Of a stretch of 64,000 bases of DNA, positions 20,250-30,344 are shown piece by piece. The stretch is from Choristoneura fumiferana (taxonomy: Eukaryota; Arthropoda; Insecta; Lepidoptera; Tortricidae): positions 1,482,463 to 1,546,462 of the forward strand of contig NC_133485.1 of NCBI RefSeq assembly GCF_025370935.1, given 5' to 3'. The position numbers and the translations under genes are program-made. The notes under the pieces are model-generated. The model did no database searches. It worked only from the letters and a program-made list of their open reading frames with translations, and was not told where the DNA came from. The first letter of the stretch is position 1. Each line of letters begins with the position of its first letter.

Positions 20250-20345
20250 CTTTGAGGAGGGTTCTCAAGTGGCTAAGACGAACTGGAACTCGGAAGGCCT
20301 CCCAACAGGTATGGGCTGATAATATCGCAGGAGATGCGGGATGCA
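20250..20345 (+). mobile_element. Weak LINE ORF2 fragment
   Basis: Translation RRTGTRKASQQVWADNIAGD resembles the 'RRTGxRxxxxQxxRWADDI' segment near the C-terminus of RTE-like ORF2 proteins. It is short and diverged and lacks the downstream motif, so it is only a possibility. Confidence 0.35.
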
Positions 20346-21229
20346 AGCACTGTGGTGTTCTAATGGAGGACCTTTTGTCAAATGTCATGTCAAATCAAAA
20401 TGGAAATCCTTTTAGACGATGAACATGGCCTTTAAGTGGATGGCATCAATATTTTGGTAGGCAAAATTAAGTATGATTTGACATCATGCGGTTTTGGAAC
20501 GAACAAAAGAATGCAATGTTATGTCTCTTGTGTATTATTCATAGACTAAACACTTGTTTATTTCTTTTCAGTTTTTTGTTCATTTGCGAGTATCATGTAC
20601 TGAAAATACAAAACAAAAAGAACACGTTCGCGACCAAGGTACGGGTTTCCGCATTGCATTAAGTACATACAATAATTGTTTTCCGAGAATCCATTTTCCT
20701 GGCATACTGAAATATTTTCAGGTAAATCTGTCGATGTAAAGGAAAATCAGTTAGTATAAAAAAATTACATATTTTAAAATCGGTCAAATGTAAGTTAGAC
20801 TCGTGTAAAAATTTCTAGGCAAGCCCAAATTATAGTAATAGCTGCCATGTAAGGTCATTTTAAATGGTGTTTTGGGACCTGTTGCCGTGTGGGGTCATTT
20901 TAAAGGCCAGACGGACAGACCGTGAAACGACATAAATATTGTTCCATAACGTTAACAAATGATTGTTTTATTATGATGAAAACCCTTTCTTAATGATTCA
21001 ATACAAACGCGTTAATCAAGGAAACATGCAAAACTCTTCATGACTCATAAAAGATCAAGTGAATACAAACCTTTTATTAGAGTACAATTAACGCAGAATA
21101 CTGTAATTATAGTAAATAAAGTTTGCTCAGTCGACTTTAGGTCGTCGAACTCTACAAAAGACTATGCACCCGGAACGCAAAGTTCATAATAAAAAAATAC
21201 GTTGAAATGTGTGTCTGTTAGGTGTATTA
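20346..21229. other. AT-rich DNA, no gene seen
   Basis: A local direct repeat 'ggtcattttaaa' occurs at about 20852 and 20894. Nothing else recognised. Confidence 0.5.
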
Positions 21230-21400
21230 AAACTAGCCTTCAAGCGGTTTCGCTTCACATTTGTTAAGTATTAGGTCTGGCAGTCAAATTGATAATTCGG
21301 GATTTTACTCAAACACCATTTTTTTTCTCAAACACCATGGGATGACCTCGTGCTAAATTTCATGTTTTTAGACTTAAGTGACAGAGTGTGATTTATTTAC
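21230..21400 (+). mobile_element. Helitron-like repeat fragment
   Basis: 'actagccttcaagcggtttc' and 'gcttcacatttg' resemble the 5' start of the family seen at 24049 and 56299. The following 'aattcgggattttactc' agrees with that at 23360. No 3' end. Confidence 0.45.
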
Positions 21401-21899
21401 ACATCGCATTCCTCGATCAAGACTATACAACCCAAAATAATACCCCATTTTGGTTTAGATTTCATTCAATTTCCGGAAGGCCTAGTATCATTTTGAGTTG
21501 ATATAAATATAATGTGTCTTGATTTAGGAGTGCGACGTAATTCTAAAAACGGGGTAAAATACATTGAGAAGGAAAAAATAAAAGAAAACCAAATAGTGTC
21601 AACTGGGCCGCACTCAGCATTATTTTGCGGCAAGCCGCAACGCTGGTTTATATTGGGACCCATTTAAAACAAAATGTACACACTGGGACCACACGGACGC
21701 CAGCGGAAAGTGTAGTTTACAATGAAGCTTAGGTACAAATTGGAACCATTTTTGACTAAACTTAATCAATTTAATCACATTGATTATAGAGGTCCAATTG
21801 CTTACGAAGTTTTGTTAGCAGTTTCAATAACTATACGGATTTCTTTAGTCGGTTCATCTAAAGGATGAGGAGGGTGAGGATTATCAAAACTCACTTAAA
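21401..21899. other. No feature recognised
   Basis: AT-rich, low-complexity patches, one 65-codon ORF on the minus strand with no recognisable motif. Confidence 0.5.
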
Positions 21900-22150
21900 T
21901 CCTTATTAAATCCTTACTAACATTATAATTGAGAACGTGTCTAGGTCTGTCCGCGCTGTCTTCATGTCGGTCTGTCCGTCTATTTGTTATCTCTTCACGC
22001 TTAAACCACTTAACCGATTTAGAAATTTGGCACGGAGTCAATTTTAGACCTCTATGGGAAGTAAGTTTTATACCGAAAAATAGCAGTTCCTGTGGGTTGG
22101 CGATAAACAATATTCTTGGCAGACAAAACCGCGGGAGAAACCAGTTGGTA
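21900..22150 (-). mobile_element. Helitron-like repeat
   Basis: 'actaacattataattgagaa', 'cttcacgcttaaaccactta', 'accgatttagaaatttggca' and the end 'accgcgggagaaaccagt' follow the order of the element at 31640-31857. The ORFs on both strands here come from the repeat. Confidence 0.6.
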
Positions 22151-22364
22151 CATGAATCTATAGATAGCACAGAAGTAGGTATGCTTATTGCCCTGACGAA
22201 GTCACAGAAAAAACAACTATGGTAAAATAATGCAATTTAGTTATTAAATTATAGTCATAAAAGCGCGTAGATCTTAACACTGGTGCGTTTTATATGTTTC
22301 GGAAGAAGCTTTATTTGCGTTAGTTGGGTATGTACATTTTTTTTTAATTTGACAACGTAAATAA

Positions 22365-22475
22365 TTAAATTTATTTAGGATTCTAGGTGCTAATTATTAT
22401 ACATGCGAAAGTTTCAAAGCATGTGTGTATGTTTGTCACTCCTTCATGCTGAAACGGTTCGACGGATGGTTAATT
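22365..22475 (-). mobile_element. Helitron-like repeat, one end only
   Basis: 'attatacatgcgaaagtttc', 'tgtgtatgtttgtcactcct' and 'tcatgctgaaacggttcgac' match one end of the family. The sequence then changes to a T/G-rich stretch ('ggtttggtttgttttgggtt'). Confidence 0.55.
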
Positions 22476-22784
22476 GGTTTAACTTTGGTTTGGTTTGTTT
22501 TGGGTTTGGTATGGTTTGGTTTAATTGGACATCTGAAAAAACATATAGGTTAGGTACTTTTTACTCCATATTTCTATGGGATCTGGGTACGATCTTGAAA
22601 ACTTTAACCAACAGGATAAGAGAAAAAAATTTACGCAGGCGTTTTATTTGCAACGTTAATGCAAACCACGATGTAATTTATAGGAATTCCCCTGAGAATT
22701 GAGAATTTAATAAAATAACGATATTGTAATTCCTTACCGGCTGGTCGAAAATTGTTAGCCATAATATTATTATAGTGTTTGATT

Positions 22785-22985
22785 CACTTAACTCTTTTTT
22801 TTCTCTGAAACCATTCATTTTTCAGGATTGTTATAAAACAAACCTAACCTAACCTATAGAGTTCTACAGGATGGATTTATAAATTTATAAAAATGCACGG
22901 TGTCAGCGGAAAAAAATATGACTAATAATTATGAAAAACATGACTTATAAAACTATGGCAGTCAAAAGGTCAAAATTCGAATGCT
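22785..22985 (+). repeat. Repeat family K, copy 1, with (CCTAA)3
   Basis: 'ttttttctctgaaaccattc', 'ataaaacaaacctaacctaa' and 'agagttctacaggat', then 'aaaatgcacggtgtc' and 'gcggaaaaaaatatgac' recur at 28075-28360. The 'cctaacctaacct' run looks like the insect telomere unit TTAGG, but the sister copy has 'cctaaactaacct', so it belongs to this repeat. Confidence 0.6.
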
Positions 22986-23259
22986 TTATTGGTGCATGTG
23001 TGCAGAGCCACGGGTAGTATTAGGTTTTAAATGAAGGAAGTGAGATATGTTGAGATTGTAGAGGAATGAAAATGATGGAGGTTCTAAGTAAAACCAGACA
23101 TAGTTTCAGTATTCTCGGTAGATTATGTATAAGAACATTGGTTTACCTAAACATACAGTACTTATAGGTAGATATTGCTTACTTGCTATTTACTCAGTTA
23201 CGTATTTACATCACATGTCGCAGGGCGTAACGATTGTTTGTGTTATGTCACTGTTAATA

Positions 23260-23580
23260 TGTTAATTAGGGATATAGTACAGAAATTCTGTAGCATTTTT
23301 TTGTTCTAGTGCAGTGGTAGTATCTCAGGTACAACGATAGATCTGGCAGTCGAATTAAAATTTCGGGACTAAAATTCCTGTGGTAAACCCCAAAAGTTAT
23401 ATTGTAGCCTGCATCTATATTGTATAACAAACAATTGTGCAAAATTTCACATCGAAAAAAGAAAGAAGACATTTATTCATTAAAACGGAATTCATATCTC
23501 TAGATTTAGTGGTTAAAATTTGGAGATTACATGGACTCGTGGGAATATCGGGATAAATAAGTTTCTATTAAAAAATATTT
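23260..23580 (+). mobile_element. Decayed Helitron-like repeat
   Basis: 'aatttcgggactaaaattcc', 'aaaagttatattgtagcctg' and 'gtgggaatatcgggataaa' correspond to internal units of the tandem element at 24049-24640. Ends are unclear. Confidence 0.4.
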
Positions 23581-23584
23581 TTTA

Positions 23585-23870
23585 ATACAAGCTTTTTTAC
23601 TGACTACTTTTTATTGACTGTACTTGCATTGTCATTTAAACTGCATATCCGTACCAAATTTCAAGTCGGTACTATTAACCATTGAGGAGTTCCCTCCTGC
23701 GGAGACCATCCTGGCGGGACCACCAAGATGTCACTACCAGATTATTATGTTGCCACCAAATTTACATAAATATGTCAAATTTCAAGTCAATTGTACCGCT
23801 GGAAGTTGGTCAAATTTAGCTTACAAGATTTAACCCAAACAAATAAATAAATAAACAGGGCAAGCTAAAG
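23585..23870 (+). repeat. Repeat family G, copy 2
   Basis: 'atacaagcttttttactgac', 'cgtaccaaatttcaagtcgg', 'gaggagttccctcctgcgga' and 'ttggtcaaatttagcttaca' match copies 1 and 3. The 3' part runs into 'aaataaataaataaa' where copy 3 has 'cagacaaacagaca'. Confidence 0.7.
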
Positions 23871-24020
23871 AAAAGCTTGTAAAAGTAGCCTACATGTTTT
23901 TTCAGAAGTCCAGCTCGCTACATTCAAAATTTCATCTAAATCCGTTCCGCCGTTTTAGCGTGATGTATGAACAAACACACAACACGCACGTGCTCATAAA
24001 CATTCGCGTTTATAATAATT
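23871..24020 (+). mobile_element. Helitron-like 3' end
   Basis: 'tgtaaaagtagcctacatgt', 'cagaagtccagctcgctaca', 'gccgttttagcgtgatgta' and 'attcgcgtttataataatta' form the usual 3' part of the family. It immediately follows repeat G and shares 'aagcttgtaaaa' with it, as if the two had been joined there. Confidence 0.55.
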
Positions 24021-24048
24021 AGTTGGATTTCTTTATATTTTATTCTGT

Positions 24049-24640
24049 ACTAGAGTTTACCCGCGGCTTCGCACGCTTAAACAATTGAAATTCCGAGACT
24101 TTATGAAATTCCCCTGGGAATTCCCGAAATTTAGATCGTGGCCTTCATTGAGATTGTGTTAAGAACAACTGTCCAAAATTTCATTACTCTAAACCCAGCG
24201 GTTGAAATTTCAAGATTTTATCGCTATTCCGTAGGAATATCGAGATAATAACCCTCCTTCGGGCAGTCGGGTAAAAAGTAGCTTATATGTTATTCCAGAC
24301 GTCCAGCTACCAACATACCAAATTTCATGATTCTAAGCCCAGCGGTTGTTATTACGAGATTTTATCCATATCCCGTGGAAATATCGGGATAAAAAGTAGC
24401 CTGTGTGTTATTCCAGATGTCCAGCTACCTGCATACCAAATTTCATGATTCTAAACCCAGCGGTTATTATTTCGAGATTTTATCCCTATTCCGTGGGAAT
24501 ATCGGGATAAAAAGAAGCCTATGTGTTATTCCAGGACGTCCATACGTACCAAATTTCATTCAAATGCGTCCAGCCGTTTTAGCGTGAAAGAGTAACAAAA
24601 CAAACACACGCAAACTTTCGCATTTATAATATAAGTACGA
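24049..24640 (+). mobile_element. Helitron-like element with internal tandem repeats
   Basis: Starts 'gtactagagtttacccgcgg' and 'cttcgcacgc', ends 'cgcaaactttcgcatttata' and 'atataagta'. Inside, a unit beginning 'tgttattccaga' starts at 24290, 24407 and 24525 (spacing 117 and 118 bp). Each unit carries 'ccaaatttcatgattctaa' or a close variant, 'gcccagcggttgttatt' and 'aatatcgggataaaaag'; a fourth, more diverged unit precedes them. No coding. Confidence 0.75.
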
Positions 24641-24841
24641 TTTGTCAGCGGATATTCAAGTAAACAAGATTTGCGGTTTCAATTCCAGTAAATAATATTG
24701 TTATCAAAACCACATTTTTTGATGTTAACAATTATTTAAATATTTGTGGAAGTATATTTGTTTGCGCAATATTGTAATTCCATTCCAAGAACAAAATATA
24801 CCATAATTTAAAAAAGGTCTAAGATGTTAACATTTAACCTA

Positions 24842-25392
24842 CAGGATGTCTCAGGAACCAACGATGATCTGTCGACACCTGATAGAGCTGCTGGAATTAT
24901 TTTTTTAAATATCTTATTTTGAGCTTAGTAAAATGGCTTACATTTTGAGATATGAGAGAGAATTTGCTAAAGTACCTACCTGGATTAACCATAAACAATT
25001 TATGTAAACAGGCATATTTTTAACGCGTAATGCTAATGCCTAGTGCACTTATTTTACTACGATAGACTTGCCTAGCGGATGCGATAAAAAATGTAACAAG
25101 TGTATTTTATGACTTCTTTTATCTAATCAGGATAAAACACAAAAAAGTACTGACTCTTCAAGAATTTTTAAAAAGTGTTTGCTAAAGGAGGATTTTTTTA
25201 TTGGCATCATCTCAAAAACTAAGCTATTTTTACTTCGCCTTAAATTGCTTATTTTCAGAGGACTAGCCCTCTTGTTCTGAGAGTAGGCCTGTGCCCAGCA
25301 GTGGGACGTATATACGCTGTGATGATGATGATGTGAAGACTAGCACCTCTATCAGCCGTCGAATGATTATCGTTGGTTTTCGCAACACCCTA
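24842..25392. mobile_element. mariner-like MITE, about 550 bp
   Basis: Left end 'caggatgtctcaggaacca', 'acgatgatctgtcgacacc', 'tgatagagctgc'; right end 'gcacctctatcagccgtcga', 'atgattatcgttggtttt', 'cgcaacacccta'. Inverted repeats cover about 50 bases. The flanks allow a TA duplication (24840-24841 and 25393). The interior is AT-rich with no transposase, and it contains a SINE tail at 25256-25340. Confidence 0.7.
25256..25340 (+). mobile_element. SINE family A 3' tail
   Basis: 'agccctcttgttctgagagt', 'gcctgtgcccagcagtggga' and 'tgatgatgatgatg' are the last 80 bp of SINE A. It lies inside the mariner-like MITE, so it inserted later or was captured. Confidence 0.8.
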
Positions 25393-25444
25393 TATGTCCT
25401 CTAATATTGCCTGCCAATATAATAATATCTAATATAATATCTAA

Positions 25445-25600
25445 TGCTGGTTGCCTGGAAGAGATCGCTCTGAAGCGATAAGGCCGCCTATTGCTTACCT
25501 TGAAAATCTCTATGTATATACTTGTTTTCTCTGTACTGTTACTGTATTGGTGTGCAATAAAGAGTTATTGTATTGTATTGTATTGTTGTATTGTAATATG
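25445..25600 (+). mobile_element. LINE 3' end with (TATTG)n tail
   Basis: 'ggttgcctggaagagatcgc', 'agcgataaggccgcctattg', 'tgtgcaataaagagttattg', then four 'tattg' units. 'aataaagag' serves as the polyadenylation-like signal. Related ends: 26205-26330, 46690-46845 and 47457-47600. Confidence 0.7.
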
Positions 25601-26066
25601 TAATAAGAGACGCTCATAGCCTGAGGAGTCGTCAGGCGTACCTGAAGGCTGAGTGCCGCGGCAGATTACAGCAAGACAGCATCAAGTGTTAGCACTGTGG
25701 AGCAAATGTACCTACGAGGGGGACAAATAATAAAACCAATTAGGCTGTTTTACTTAAATATACTGTAACTTATGCTTAGGTTACCTCCTTGCACGTAATT
25801 ATGATGATTTCTTTTCCCTATAATATACGGTTGGATAAGTTTTTCAAAAACATTACAAAATTGTTAAAGCAATTTTTCGATTTAAGGATTCGTTTGTTTG
25901 TTTGAAATAAAAAAAATGTACAAATTTTGACACGCACTTGACTGGTTTTCTTTTTAATTCTGAAAACACTTCTACGCAAAGATTGAGGCGTAGTTAGTAC
26001 TTTTACTTTATTGCATTCGTATTTCTGCTAAAATCTAATCCTTACCTCTGTTCGTTGAAAAGGTTT

Positions 26067-26185
26067 TTTTTATATAAAAGGGGGAAAACGAGCATGGTCA
26101 CCTAATGGGAAGCAATCACCGATGCCCGTGGACACCTGTCAGCACAGGGGGTATCACAGGTGCGTTGCCGGCCCTTTGAGTGACT
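26067..26185 (-). mobile_element. LINE 3' end ('ggcggtgat' family)
   Basis: On the plus strand 'aagggggaaaacgagcatgg', 'gcccgtggacacctg', 'gtgcgttgccggcc'; poly-T at the left is the complement of the poly(A) tail. Same family as 3436-3558. Confidence 0.65.
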
Positions 26186-26204
26186 GAGCCCCCTTGAGCC
26201 CTTT

Positions 26205-26330
26205 GAGTTGCCTGGAAAAGAATGCTCTGAAGCGATGAGACCACCTATTGCTAACCTTGTAAAATCTCTATATATCTTTGTTATTTATACTGCTCACTGT
26301 GTGTGTTTTATTGCATTTTTTAATAGTTTT
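26205..26330 (+). mobile_element. LINE 3' end ('gttgcctgga' family)
   Basis: 'gttgcctggaaaagaatgct', 'gaagcgatgagaccacctat' and 'gtaaaatctctatatatctt' match 25445-25600. The tail has been lost. Confidence 0.6.
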
Positions 26331-26550
26331 CGTTTCTCATTTTGGCGTTTTGTCCGCGTCTTCTCGCTTCGCCCACTGTGCAGCGTCGCAAGTGTCGCGT
26401 TACTCTCGTGATGACACTTGCAACTGCTACTGCGCTAATTGCTACTATTATTGCTAAACAGTGGTTTAGGAGTTCAATAACCCCGAGTGAAGTTTGGAGC
26501 GTGGATATTGTTACAATTGTTTTTAGGTATAATAAGAAAGTACTGTATCA

Positions 26551-26735
26551 TTATGAGGCCATGGTGGCCTAGTGGTTAGAACTATGGTCTCTCAAACAGA
26601 GGATCGTAGGTTCAAGCCCGGGCTCACACTTCTGAGTTTTTCTGAGAGAGGAAATTTACAAACGGCCCCGGTTCTCTCATTTTGAGAGGAGGCTGTGCAC
26701 AGCAGTGGGCAGACATAGGGTGGGATGATGATGAT
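26551..26735 (+). mobile_element. SINE family A, internally deleted
   Basis: Head 'ccatggtggcctagtggtta' with B-box 'ggttcaagcc', 'acacttctgagtttttc', then a jump to 'gagaggaggctgtgcacagc' and 'gatgatgatgat'. About 120 bp of the usual body is missing. Confidence 0.8.
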
Positions 26736-26749
26736 AACATCATTGTTTC

Positions 26750-26900
26750 CAGACCCGCCTATATTGGGCTTCGGCCGTAGTTCCCACGCGGACACAGTGC
26801 TGTTTGAGAACTTCACACACGCAAACAGAAGCACGCTTCGCACGGAAAGCTCTTGACAAAATTTAAATGGCATTTCAGAAACAAAAGACGGTAATCCGAG
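26750..26900 (-). mobile_element. SINE family A fragment
   Basis: 'ttcggccgtagttcccacgc', 'gagaacttcacacacgc' and 'cggaaagctcttgacaaaat' are inverted and diverged body segments of SINE A. It lies just after the plus-strand copy, so the two are tail to tail. Confidence 0.6.
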
Positions 26901-27555
26901 CGTAACGCAAACAAAGCCGCGGTCAAAAGCCAGTTGGATGTAATTCAAAAACAAAATTATCTGTTAGGCAGGTTACATAGTGCATTAGGTTGTGGACTGC
27001 ATTTATCACAGTTTGCGGTTTGGTTCTGGGTAGAGATACTGTCGGCGCCGATCAAAGGCCCTCCCGGTGTCAAAGATGGCTGACATAGACTCGACACTGA
27101 ACTGATACTTCAGAATTTATTGCAAATTTATGTCACAGATGACATTCATCTAAAGAATGGTAGATAAAACAGGTTATCCAAGTCTGTAGTTACCTGTACA
27201 AATAAAATAGTATTTTATTTATTTCGTCAGTTAAACTAAGTGAGTATCACAAAATTTTGACCACACATTTTTTCTTTAAATTATTCTAATATATTCTAAG
27301 AGCTAATTAATTAAATAATTTCAGTAAATAATAGCCGTTGGCTGAAATTTAAGGAACTCATCAAAGTGTAGAATGTGTGCTCGACAAGACAGTTTTTCAG
27401 TCTTTTAATATCAAAAACGAATTGATGAAACACGTCTTAGAACCATCGCTAAATATGAGTGAGTCTCACGGTAGTTTCATGTTCAAAATACAATGACTCT
27501 TTATTGTACACCAGAAATATTATTATATAATAATAATATATTATTATATTAGACC
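26901..27555. other. AT-rich DNA, no gene seen
   Basis: A local palindrome 'tattattatataataataata' near 27520 borders the next SINE tail. Nothing else recognised. Confidence 0.5.
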
Positions 27556-27640
27556 CAACGCCCACGCCCAAGCCCTCTTGTTCTGAGAGGAGGCCTGTGC
27601 CCAGCAGTGGGACGTATATAGGCTGGGATGTGATTATATT
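27556..27640 (+). mobile_element. SINE family A 3' tail
   Basis: 'caagccctcttgttctgaga', 'ggcctgtgcccagcagtggg' and 'cgtatataggctggga'. Same truncation point as 25256 and 38906, near 'agccctcttgttctgagag', so a short tail-only unit seems to be propagated. Confidence 0.8.
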
Positions 27641-28074
27641 AGATATTGTTTCAGCAGACTTTACTTTTTAAAGTACACTGGGACTTATAGGTTAAAAGTG
27701 AGGTCAGTAAATATGTCGCATCTGCGCCTTGTTCCATCAGCGCATGACTCACGGCCGTCGCAGCTGCGGTTTCCATACAACTGGAGATAAAATAAAATTA
27801 ATTAGAACCATTGCTATTCAATAAAATTGATGTTACGTTCCAATTGTTTGTATGATTAAAAGCGATAGTGCTGTTTATATTGCCGTTGTGGTTTTATAAT
27901 CATATACGGGTGTTTATTAGCGCTTAGCGTAGTTATAACTATTATGTTGTTAACACTATGTGAATTAATTTTATTTATCAATAGTCTTACCGGCCATTGG
28001 CTTTGCTTGCGCGAACCAGGTCAATATAAAGGAAAAAAATTGTTCAATGTCATTCATAACGTGGTGTTTGTGAT

Positions 28075-28360
28075 ACTTAACTATTTTTTCTCTAAAGCCA
28101 TTAATTGTTTAGAATTATGATAAAAGAAACCTAAACTAACCTCTTGACTTCCACCTCTCCCTATCCAGAGGCCTTTGCCCAGCAGTGGGACACAGTTATA
28201 GGCTAAATATAATAATAATAATAAACTAACCTATAAAGTTCTATAGGAGACAATTTATTAAATTCTGAAAATGTACAGCTTCGGTGGGGAAAAATTATGT
28301 CTAACATAAATTATGACAGAAATATTTTAATGACTTTCAATATTATGCGACTATACGCAC
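28075..28360 (+). repeat. Repeat family K, copy 2, interrupted
   Basis: 'attttttctctaaagccatt', 'agaaacctaaactaacct', then after an inserted tail (28150-28225) 'aaactaacctataaagttct', 'aaatgtacagcttcggtgg' and 'gaaaaattatgtctaac'. The order matches 22785-22985. Confidence 0.6.
28150..28225 (+). mobile_element. SINE/LINE tail inserted in repeat K
   Basis: 'ccagaggcctttgcccagca' and 'gtgggacacagttataggct' followed by (AAT)n. 'aaactaacct' occurs on both sides (28133 and 28223), consistent with a 10-bp target duplication. Confidence 0.7.
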
Positions 28361-28444
28361 CCGCGTTAGGTACTTATTACGAAAAAAGGATATCACAGTA
28401 GCTATCTAATACACAAGTAACTCTCGCAATTTGCGATACTTATA

Positions 28445-28665
28445 ATATACTAGCCGTTACCAGCGACTCCGTCCGAATTAGTACGAGTATGAGTAGAATT
28501 CATTTAGCGCTATCCCGCGGGAACTTTACAATTTTCCGGGATAAAAAATATCCTACCCCGGGACTCAAACTAATTGTACATCCAAATCGGTTCAGCGGTT
28601 TAGACTTGATGAAGTAACAAACAAACAGATTTACAAGCTTCCGTATTAATAATATTAGTTGCTTT
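28445..28665 (+). mobile_element. Helitron-like repeat
   Basis: Starts 'actagccgttaccagcgact' and 'ccgtccg', then 'atcccgcgggaactttacaa', 'ttccgggataaaaaata', 'atcggttcagcggttt' and 'ttccgtattaataatatta'. A complete short element by comparison with 31640-31857 read in the opposite orientation. Confidence 0.65.
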
Positions 28666-28810
28666 ACCGTACGGTAAAGGAGTTTATCTACACCCATATA
28701 GTAAATCCTCAATTATGCGTTCAAAAACAATAGGTAATGACCAGCATTACGACATTGGATTCTATTATGAACACGGCTGTATCGTAATGGTCATTACATC
28801 TTTACAGCAC

Positions 28811-28829
28811 GGGGGGGGGGGGGGGGGGG
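28811..28829 (+). repeat. Poly-G tract of 19
   Basis: Nineteen consecutive G. Runs this long are unstable and often miscounted in assembly. Confidence 0.95.
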
Positions 28830-28948
28830 CAACATTGTTTGATTTAAAAAGAAAAAAATGTGTTCAATAGGGAGGATTGAACACAATTTTTCGTTTCAGT
28901 ATATTGGTTGAGTGCACATGATTTGTCTTTAAATCTCTAGCTCCAGTG

Positions 28949-29130
28949 CCCTTAGTGTAAGTTTTCGGTTACAAAATACGTCTCGATCGCGTTCGCGATA
29001 AAATCTCAATTTGTATGGAAACACGAACATCGCAAACGTTCCGCTAGAGGCGCTGTTCGTGTTTCTATATAAATTGAGATTTTAACGCGAACGCGATCGA
29101 GACGTATTTTGTAACCGAAAACTTACACTA
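28949..29130. mobile_element. Near-perfect palindromic MITE family P, copy 1
   Basis: Left arm 'cccttagtgtaagttttcgg', 'ttacaaaatacgtctcgatc', 'gcgttcgcgataaaatctca', 'atttgtatggaaacacgaac'; the right arm is its reverse complement with a few mismatches. The short centre is 'atcgcaaacgttccgctaga'. Almost the whole 180 bp pairs. A second copy is at 34764-34951. No ORF. Confidence 0.9.
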
Positions 29131-29436
29131 CGAGTACGGTGCTTTAGGTAATACGACGTCTATTAAATAAACCACAGCGCTGCTATATAGGTAAACCAAA
29201 CTACCCGCCGTCAAAAAATGTTTCCCATGCATAGCAAGTTTTAATACATTGAGTTCATGATAGAGTTAATTAAAGGAAATCATTTAATGTCCACTTTTTA
29301 TGTAGATAACTATACTTCCTACAAAGTTATGGAAAAACCATCTGGCCATTTAACGTCATGTTATCAATTTTCTCGGTAGCCGCAATAATTATAGATAAAT
29401 GTTAAGAAAAAATCGTTTCGTACAATTTATTTTCTA
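29131..29436. other. AT-rich DNA, no gene seen
   Basis: No repeat recognised. A short Helitron-like start 'ctagaattgcccgcgagttc' lies at its right edge (29438-29462). Confidence 0.5.
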
Positions 29437-29464
29437 ACTAGAATTGCCCGCGAGTTCGCTGGTT

Positions 29465-29740
29465 GACCAACCAAATAAGCAAGTGGTTAGAACAACTGAC
29501 CGTGAAGATTAAGGTCCCCGGGGTCGATTCCCGGTCGGGGCAGATATATATACTTGTTTGAGTACCTAATGTGAATGTTTGCTCTTGAGTTTTAGATGTT
29601 TATTATGCTTTTAATTAATAAATAAATGTAAGTATGTCTTTATCTATATAAGTATATTTATTCGTTACCTTTTACATATAGTACAAGCTTTGCTTAGTTT
29701 GGCACAATTGGTGTCAATTGTCGCATGATTAGTTAATAAA
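29465..29740 (+). mobile_element. SINE family B, diverged copy
   Basis: A-box-like 'caagtggttagaacaactga', B-box 'gggtcgattccc', then 'ggggcagatatatatacttg', 'tgtttgctcttgagtttta' and 'tttggcacaattggtgtcaa'. The same layout as 30642-30905, clearly older. The tRNA-like head is not closed by an acceptor stem. Confidence 0.75.
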
Positions 29741-29741
29741 T

Positions 29742-30260
29742 AGTACCTGGGCGACCGAGCTTTGCTCGGACTAAACTTCGACAAAAAGCGTTTTCCCAGA
29801 GCTAGATCGATTTTTCATTCCCGAAAACCAAATTTCATCGAAATCGCTGGAGCCATTTCCAAGATTCTGATTGTAATATGTATATACCGGGTGGACCCTG
29901 TAGCAGGAGCAAAAAAATTAAAACGCAGGTTCTGCTACTCAAATGGAACTACTTTAGTTCTGCAACTTTCCAAAATAGTAATTTTATTTTATCATTATGT
30001 TTATTCCGAACAAATTAAATGGTATTTTCAATGTACGGCATCCAATAGCCTAAATGACATCGCTTGTCACGTAACAAAATGCCGGATTTCGCAATACATT
30101 GTGTGTCCAATTAAACTTTAAACTATAATAAAAATCATACAAGTTATTTTCTAAAGTTGTAGCATTAAATTAGCTCAAGATTAAGAGTCGAAGAGAGCTG
30201 TGGTTTAATTTTTTGCTCCGTTTACAGGGCCAGAATTGCTCGTTTTAAAGGTATTAGATT
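29742..30260 (+). repeat. 'gcgaccgagctttgctcgg' repeat, split by a foldback
   Basis: Left part 'tacctgggcgaccgagcttt', 'gctcggactaaacttcgac', 'aaatttcatcgaaatcgctg'; right part after 30231 'agaattgctcgttttaaagg' and 'tattagatt'. In other copies of this common repeat the two parts are joined (established knowledge, from memory), so 29887-30231 would be an insertion. Confidence 0.55.
29887..30231. mobile_element. MITE with 'ccgggtggaccctgt' ends
   Basis: Left 'ccgggtggaccctgtagcag', 'gagcaaaaaaattaaa'; right 'tttaattttttgctccgttt', 'acagggcc'. The inverted repeats cover about 33 bases with gaps. The 119-codon ORF overlapping it has no known motif. Confidence 0.6.
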
Positions 30261-30344
30261 TTTCTTCAGAATACTCGTATCATGGGGCCGTTCTATGTCA
30301 CTACGGGACGCTGGTGAACTTAACATACTTAGTAGCCCTGTGTG

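Noticed and set aside
22843..22858. (CCTAA)3, resembling the insect telomere repeat
   Set aside because: Only three units, inside repeat family K; the sister copy at 28125 has a variant, so it is part of that repeat and not a telomeric insertion.
24290..24640. CRISPR-like array
   Set aside because: Units are long (117-118 bp), contiguous and diverged with no spacer structure, and the genome is a eukaryote.
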